NCBI GenBank assembly: GCA_019637225.1 | Contig: JAHBWC010000071.1 | Span: forward strand, 1-45,593 | Length of the DNA: 45,593 nt | Direction of reading: 5' to 3' | Source of the DNA: Labilithrix sp. | GTDB lineage: Bacteria > Myxococcota_A > Polyangia > Polyangiales > Polyangiaceae | Part shown: positions 41,123 through 45,593 of the stretch, piece after piece | How positions within the stretch are numbered: the stretch's first letter is position 1 | Layout: each line of letters opens with the position of its first letter | Translations under genes and position numbers: made by a program | Notes under the pieces: model-generated | What the model was told of the DNA's origin: nothing | What the model saw: the letters and a program-made list of their open reading frames with translations, nothing else | Database searches by the model: none

Positions 41123-42664
41123 TCAGATGCTGAAGAAGGAGCGGATGGCGCCGAGGATCTTGTCCCGCTCCATCGATTGGCGCGCGAGCTGCGCCTTCTC
41201 GTCGAGGCCCTCGCGCACCGCGATGAGCTCGACGCGCCGGTTGGCGAGGCGTTCCGAGAGCTCCGTCGCGATCTCGGGTCGCGCGAGGAGCACGCTCTGG
41301 AACGTCTCCTTGTCGAGGCGGTAGCAGTCGACGTCGGTCGTCGCGACGACGTCCGCGGTGCGCGACTCGCCGGTGATGAGGCCCATCTCTCCGAAGACCT
41401 CGGGGGCCGTGAGCTTGCTCACCACCTTGGTCTCGGCCGGCGCGGGCCCCGCGCCGTCGGGATCGATCGACATCCGGATCTCGACGGAGCCCGACGTGAG
41501 GATGTAGAGCCAGTGGGCGACGGCGCCCTGGCGCGTGCAGACCTCGCCCGCGGTGTAGATCACGTGGCTGAGCCCCGCCGCGAGCGTCGCCACCTCCTCG
41601 TCGGTGAGCGCTCGGAACAGGGGGAGGTTCCTGAGCACGTCGAAACGCTCCGACACCTGGCGCTCGATCTTGCGCTTCTGGCGCTCCTCGTTGTCGATCT
41701 GGATCCAGGTCGTCGCGGCGGGGAGGGCGAGCGGGATGCTCGCGCGGCGGAGCGCCGTGAAGACGCGGGCGCGGACGCGTGACGCCGTCGAGTCCGTCTG
41801 GTTCATGTCGGGGAGCCAGTACCGGACGGCGTAGCTCGCGAAGCTGTCGCCGTTGGCCTTCGCGAAATCCATGCACACGACGTTGGGCGGCGGATCGGCG
41901 GCGACGCCCGGGATCGGAGCGGACCGCAGCGCCTCGGACACCGTCCGGACGACCCGCGTCGGGGGGAAGCGGAAGTCGACGTTGAACCAGATCCACTGGC
42001 GCTGCGGGACGCGGCGTCCTCCGCGCTTGCCGAGGATCATGATGTTGTTCGCGAGCAGCTGCGCGTTCGGCACGATGATCGTCGACCAGTCGCGCGTCTC
42101 GAGCACCGTGTGCCGCCAGCGGATCGCGCGGACGCGGCCCTGGCGGCCGTTGTCGAGCTGGATCCAGTCGCCCTCGTGGACCGAGCCGTCCAGCTGGAGC
42201 GCGACGCCGCCGAGGATGTTGCCGAGCGTGCTCTGAAGCGAGATCGCGAGCACGGCGCTGACGACCGCCGCCGAGGCGAGCGCTCCCGTCGGGTTCAGGC
42301 CGTGCGTCGAGAGCACGCCGAGCGTCGCGGCGATGTAGCCGATGCCGACGAGCAGATCGCTCGCGATCATCGGCAAGACGACGCCGGTGAGGGGCAGGAG
42401 GACGGAGAAGAGCGCGGTCGCTCCGAGGTTCACCATCGTGAACGCCTGCAGGAGCTGGGCGGCGACGAGGGCGCGCGACGCCCACACCGTCTCGCCTGCG
42501 GCGTCGAGCGCCCAGTGCGCCCCGAAGGCGAGCACGTAGAGGCCGAAGAGGATGACGACGCGCCGGACACGAAGGCGATGTCCCGCGTTGAAGCGGTTCA
42601 CGAGCGCGGCGACCACGACGATCGCCGTGAAGAGTCCAAGTGCCCAGAACGCCTCGTGTTGCAT
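41123..42664 (-). CDS. MscS-family channel fused to a cyclic-nucleotide-binding domain
   Basis: 513 residues. Five TM segments lie in the first 160 residues; the pore helix and gate are in LNPTGALASAAVVSAVLAISLQSTLGNILGGVALQLDGSV, followed by the beta domain HEGDWIQLDNGRQGRVRAIRWRHTVLETRDW and IIVPNAQLLANN, the MscS core signature. A linker (about 300-345) leads to a cNMP domain (about 350-475: FRALTDEEVATLAAGLSHVIYTAGE, GAVAHWLYILTSGSVEI, PEVFGEMGLITGESRTADVVA, DCYRLDKETFQSVL). The phosphate-binding Glu and Arg are in place. Predicted small-conductance mechanosensitive channel gated or tuned by cAMP or cGMP. C-terminal 35 residues are helical. Confidence 0.92.
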   Translation of the reverse strand: MQHEAFWALGLFTAIVVVAALVNRFNAGHRLRVRRVVILFGLYVLAFGAHWALDAAGETVWASRALVAAQLLQAFTMVNLGATALFSVLLPLTGVVLPMIASDLLVGIGYIAATLGVLSTHGLNPTGALASAAVVSAVLAISLQSTLGNILGGVALQLDGSVHEGDWIQLDNGRQGRVRAIRWRHTVLETRDWSTIIVPNAQLLANNIMILGKRGGRRVPQRQWIWFNVDFRFPPTRVVRTVSEALRSAPIPGVAADPPPNVVCMDFAKANGDSFASYAVRYWLPDMNQTDSTASRVRARVFTALRRASIPLALPAATTWIQIDNEERQKRKIERQVSERFDVLRNLPLFRALTDEEVATLAAGLSHVIYTAGEVCTRQGAVAHWLYILTSGSVEIRMSIDPDGAGPAPAETKVVSKLTAPEVFGEMGLITGESRTADVVATTDVDCYRLDKETFQSVLLARPEIATELSERLANRRVELIAVREGLDEKAQLARQSMERDKILGAIRSFFSI

Positions 42665-42951
42665 CCACCGGCATCAGGCACCAACCGGTGCGGGGCCGTC
42701 AAGGGCTCGGGCGGGAAGGGGCCACGCGGCGCGTATCGAGGTTCGCGCCGAACTGTGCGCATAAGGATACGCGACCGTGCGGTTCGGAGCCGCGAACGCT
42801 GCGGGATCGTGTCCTATCCGAATCGAGTTTGAGGGGTACGGGGCTTGCAGTCGCTCGTCCGGTCGCCGCCGGGGAGGCGCGCGGCGGGGACGCTGTCCGC
42901 CGCAGGCGCGACTGCGCGCGAAGCGGCGGCGCCGCCGCCAAGAGGAGATCG
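42665..42951. other. Divergent intergenic region (287 bases)
   Basis: Between the MscS-type gene (minus) and the Cys-rich surface protein gene (plus). The only clear signal is the ribosome-binding site AGGAG at 42943-42947. Short Arg-rich frames here have no start signal or conserved pattern, and no convincing promoter pair, hairpin or operator is visible to me. Confidence 0.5.
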
Positions 42952-44754
42952 ATGCACAGAGCGTTGCTCGTCGTGGTGTTCGTCGCCCTCGCCCTCGGCG
43001 CGGCCCTCTTCGGCTGCGCGGACTCGGAGGCCCCGCCGTACGATGAGCTCTCTCTCCGCGACGCGCTGCGCGCCGATCCGCGGTCGATGGAGACGGTGCC
43101 GGCACCGATGAAGGCCGTCCTCGCCGAGCGCTACGAGCGCGAGGCGGAGGGCGCGACGGGCGAGACGAGGGTCGAGGCCGCGACGGGGCGGCTCTCGGCG
43201 CGGGAGCTCGTCGCGCGGATCGACGACGAGCGTCGCGCCGAGGACTTCGACGCGTGGGTGCTCGCGAAGGTCGAGCTCGAGTCGGAGGCGGCGATCGCGC
43301 GCCCGCTCTCGGCGGCGCGGGCGGACGACGCGGCGCTGCCGGCGCTCCCTGCGATCGAAGGAGAGCCCGCGCCGGACGGGACGCGCGACGCCGAGGGCCG
43401 CGCGCTCCGCGGCCGCGCGGGAGCGGTGCTGCGACGGATCCTCGCCGAGAGCGGCGCTTCGCGCGTCGTCCGGGTGAGCGGCTGGCCCGTGGGCGCGGTG
43501 GTCGTCGAGGACACGCTCTACGTCAACGGATCATGGCTCGTGTCGATGGCGGCGATCGAGGACGGAGGCGCGGCCGACCCGGAGCCTGGGTTTTCGTCCG
43601 CGGCGACGCGGGCGACTCCCGCGACGCTGCGCGGAAACCCCTACGCGACGTTCACGACGCTCGCGAGCTGCATCGCCGACGTGATGGGGCGGTGCGAGGG
43701 ATGCCGCTCGAGCGGAGCGTGCGACGAGAGCGCGACGCTGGATTTTCCGGACGGCCGCAGCGAGTGCCTCTTTCTCCTCGAGGACGCGCGGCGCGCGGAG
43801 CAGCTGTGCGTCCTCGCGCTGACCAGCATCGCCACCGTCGCCGAGTGCGTGAAGGCCGACGGTTGCGTTCCGCCCACCGGGGCGACGACGATCGGGAGCC
43901 TCGGCGCCGCCGAGCCGTTCCTCGCGAAGGAGGCCTGCGTCCGCTCACTCAACCTGTGCCTCTCGGGCACGAACGAGCGGAGAGAGGCGCCGCCGAACGG
44001 CGCGCACCTCGACGTCAAGGTCGAGGGGTGCAGCGATCCGTTCCGGTCGTGCGCCTCGTTCTTCGGCGGCCTCACGCAGGCCTGCGAAAAGGGGAAGTGC
44101 AACGGCAAGAGCGGCCCGTCGTGCCGCTCGTGCAACGGCTGCCAGGGATGCACGCGCTGCTCGGGCTGCTCGAGCGACTCGCGCAGCGGCGAGGGGAGCG
44201 GGTACGGGAGCGGGGGCACGGGCGAGGACCCGAGCTCGAGCGCGAGCTCGTCGGGCGGCTCCGGGACGTCGTCGGGCGGCTCCGGCTCCTCGTCGGGCTC
44301 GACGGGCAGCTCGGGGACGTCGTCGGGCTCGACGGGGAGCTCGGGGACGTCGTCGGGCTCGTCGGGCTCGTCCGGGACGAGCGCGTCGAGCTCGTCGGGG
44401 AGCGCTTCGAGCTCGAGCTCGGGCGGCTCGTCGGGCGGCGGGAGCTCGTCCTCGTCGGGCGGCTCTTCATCCGGCGGCTCGTCGAGCGGCTGCGGCGGCG
44501 GCTCGTCGGGCGGTTGCAGCAGCTGCAAGGGGTGCAGCGGCGGCTCGTCGGGCGGCTGCGGCAAGTGCGAGGAGGCGCCCGAGCCCGCGCCCGAGCCCGA
44601 GTCGACGCCGGAGGAGCCGTCGCCCTTGGGCCCTGCATCGACGCTCGCGTGGCTCCTCGCGCCGCTCGTCTTCCTCGGCAAGCGCGCGCGTCGCGCGGAG
44701 GCGGCGTGGCGGGCTGCGAACGACGGCCACGAGAGCGAGGAGGTGGAGCGATGA
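42952..44754 (+). CDS. Cys-rich, Ser/Gly-repeat surface lipoprotein with C-terminal membrane tail
   Basis: 600 residues, with AGGAG before the ATG. The signal peptide ends LFGC (Cys22), a lipobox. Residues of about 30-330 are a folded region: EAATGRLSARELVARIDDERRAEDFDAWVLAKVEL, then a Cys-rich part (CIADVMGRCEGCRSSGAC, CVKADGCVPP, CVRSLNLC). Residues 370-405 are Cys clusters (SCRSCNGCQGCTRCSGC). Residues 405-545 are almost pure Ser/Gly/Thr, followed by a second Cys cluster (CSSCKGCSGGSSGGCGKC). A Pro/Glu-rich segment, one TM (about 563-580, TLAWLLAPLVFLG) and a basic KRARR tail end the protein, as in C-terminally sorted proteins. It overlaps the Lgt-like gene (ATGA). Function unknown. Confidence 0.75.
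   Translation: MHRALLVVVFVALALGAALFGCADSEAPPYDELSLRDALRADPRSMETVPAPMKAVLAERYEREAEGATGETRVEAATGRLSARELVARIDDERRAEDFDAWVLAKVELESEAAIARPLSAARADDAALPALPAIEGEPAPDGTRDAEGRALRGRAGAVLRRILAESGASRVVRVSGWPVGAVVVEDTLYVNGSWLVSMAAIEDGGAADPEPGFSSAATRATPATLRGNPYATFTTLASCIADVMGRCEGCRSSGACDESATLDFPDGRSECLFLLEDARRAEQLCVLALTSIATVAECVKADGCVPPTGATTIGSLGAAEPFLAKEACVRSLNLCLSGTNERREAPPNGAHLDVKVEGCSDPFRSCASFFGGLTQACEKGKCNGKSGPSCRSCNGCQGCTRCSGCSSDSRSGEGSGYGSGGTGEDPSSSASSSGGSGTSSGGSGSSSGSTGSSGTSSGSTGSSGTSSGSSGSSGTSASSSSGSASSSSSGGSSGGGSSSSSGGSSSGGSSSGCGGGSSGGCSSCKGCSGGSSGGCGKCEEAPEPAPEPESTPEEPSPLGPASTLAWLLAPLVFLGKRARRAEAAWRAANDGHESEEVER
44301..44360 (+). repeat. 30-bp tandem repeat encoding Ser/Gly/Thr units
   Basis: Units 44301-44330 and 44331-44360 differ by one base and each encode a ten-residue TGSSGTSSGS. 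They are the clearest part of a longer degenerate array (about 44230-44500) of TCG, GGC and AGC codons, likely to slip and vary in number. Confidence 0.7.
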
Positions 44755-45593
44755 GGCCCGTGTTCGTCGCGTGGCTCGTCCGCCACGGATGGCCGGCGTG
44801 GTTCTGTCCCGACTACGTCACGATGGTCGGCGTCGCGACGCTCGTGAGCGCCTGGCTCGTCCTCAGGCAGGCCGAGCGGGACGGCGCCCGCACCGACGTC
44901 CAGGCTCGCGCGCTCGTCTGCACGTACGTCGCGGCGCTCGTGGGCGGCTACCTCTTCGAGTGGCTCCGGATGATCCCCGTGGCCGTCGCAGAGCGCTCGA
45001 TCCTCCCGATCGTGCTCGCGGGCCGCGCCGCCTACGGCGGGCTCCTCTTCGGGACGCTCGCGTCGGTCGCCTACCTGCGGCTCCGCCGCGCGCCCTGCCT
45101 CCCGTTCCTCGACCGCGCGACGCTCGGCATGGGCCTCGTCTTCGCGTGCGTCCGCTTCGGCTGTTTCCTCGAGGGCTGCGACTTCGGGCGGCCGACCGCG
45201 TCGTGGGCCGGCGTTCGATTCCCGGCCGGGAGCCCGGCCGCCGACGCCCACGCACTCGCGGGCTGGATCCCGTCGGGCGCTCCGAGCTTGCCCGTGCATC
45301 CGACGGAGCTCTACGAGTGCGTCGTCGGCCTGGCGGCGACGGCGCTCGCGCTCCCGCAGCTCCGGCGGGGAAGGCGTGACGGCGCGGCCTTCGCGACCTG
45401 GCTCGTGACCTACGCGATCGGTCGCTTCCTGCTCGAGCTCTTGCGCGGTGACGTCGAGCGCGGGCGCTACGCGACCTTGAGCACGGCGCAGTGGGTGTCG
45501 CTCGCGATCCTCGCGGTCGTCCTTGGCGCGTTCGTCGCGCGCCGGCGGCCCCGGCGGCCTGCCGCGATCGCCGCCGCGGCCCTTGCCCTCGTG
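44751..45593 (+). CDS. Lgt-family paralogue, altered active site (3' end outside window)
   Basis: 281 residues are visible and the frame stays open to the window end. Several TM segments are spread over the whole protein. Lgt-type blocks appear in order: YGGLLFG (95-101, where E. coli Lgt has HGG), RFGCFLEGCDFGRPT (135-149, aligning to RIGNFINGELWGRPT), PVHPTELYE (181-189) and GRFLLELLRGD (224-234). The Arg of RIGN is kept (Arg135), but the Asn and Glu of that block are Cys138 and Cys143, and the catalytic His is Tyr95. So it probably does not transfer diacylglycerol in the classical way. It is coupled to the Cys-rich surface protein gene by ATGA, which suggests the latter is its partner or substrate (inference). 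Confidence 0.85.
   Translation, partial: MRPVFVAWLVRHGWPAWFCPDYVTMVGVATLVSAWLVLRQAERDGARTDVQARALVCTYVAALVGGYLFEWLRMIPVAVAERSILPIVLAGRAAYGGLLFGTLASVAYLRLRRAPCLPFLDRATLGMGLVFACVRFGCFLEGCDFGRPTASWAGVRFPAGSPAADAHALAGWIPSGAPSLPVHPTELYECVVGLAATALALPQLRRGRRDGAAFATWLVTYAIGRFLLELLRGDVERGRYATLSTAQWVSLAILAVVLGAFVARRRPRRPAAIAAAALALV

Noticed and set aside
44230..44580. Possible CRISPR-like or satellite array
   Set aside because: The periodicity is that of Ser/Gly/Thr codons in one open frame; there are no uniform repeats with unique spacers.

Overview
The window is very GC-rich, densely coded, and reads as chromosome of a myxobacterium-like Myxococcota (Polyangia type; the rank below phylum is inference). 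The reasons are a trypsin-like protease ending in a MYXO-CTERM-type sorting tail (30113-31252), a MopE-like Cys/Asp-rich lipoprotein, an unusually high density of lipobox proteins (about a dozen), FadL/PorV-like outer-membrane barrels, a kinase-derived membrane protein with an AgmX-like tail, and strong GC3 bias that opens long antisense frames over most genes. I see no insertion sequence, integrase, prophage, CRISPR array or rRNA.

Layout. 1-51: 3' part of tRNA-Lys(UUU). 139-2549: two lipoproteins and a DUF72 protein. 2614-7045 (minus): a small membrane protein translationally coupled to the DEAD-box helicase deaD, then a membrane protein built from a truncated pseudokinase, a GYF_2-like domain and an AgmX-like tail. 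7172-11837 (plus): an SDR oxidoreductase, a very large exported PHP/CehA-like metallohydrolase and a coupled exported protein. 12019-16378 (plus): a long-chain polyprenyl diphosphate synthase, a GbsR/MarR-type regulator and a FadL-like outer-membrane protein, joined by 4-base overlaps (GTGA, then CTGA), then an exported protein. 16502-20915 (plus): an ECF sigma operon with a membrane partner and two Cys-rich surface lipoproteins. 20925-24403 (minus): a DPP-IV-type lipoprotein peptidase behind a TPR protein carrying a dead zincin domain. 24755-31252: mostly exported lipoproteins, a PF10023-type aminopeptidase and the MYXO-CTERM protease. 31266-33348 (minus): an FKBP lipoprotein and an anchored periplasmic protein. 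33622-35388: an L,D-transpeptidase. 35434-38756 (minus): pheA coupled to a SecD-head/PrsW fusion protease. 38780-42664: a small membrane protein, an LpqC-like esterase, an unknown protein and an MscS channel with a cyclic-nucleotide domain. 42952-45593 (plus): a Cys-rich Ser/Gly-repeat protein coupled to an Lgt-family paralogue with altered catalytic residues; the latter runs off the window.

The common theme is the cell envelope: lipoproteins, sorted surface proteins, peptidases acting outside the cytoplasm, cell-wall cross-linking, porins and mechanosensing. The best candidate for an undescribed system is the last pair: a divergent Lgt-like integral membrane enzyme (YGG and GCFLEGC in place of the usual HGG and GNF.NGE) overlapping a surface protein full of cysteines with its own C-terminal membrane tail. 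Other points worth attention are a TPR protein whose zincin HExxH has become RExxA, a SecD-head/PrsW fusion, a likely CTG start codon in a CTGA overlap, and tandemly duplicated terminator hairpins at two convergent gene junctions, each including the stop codon of the minus-strand gene.
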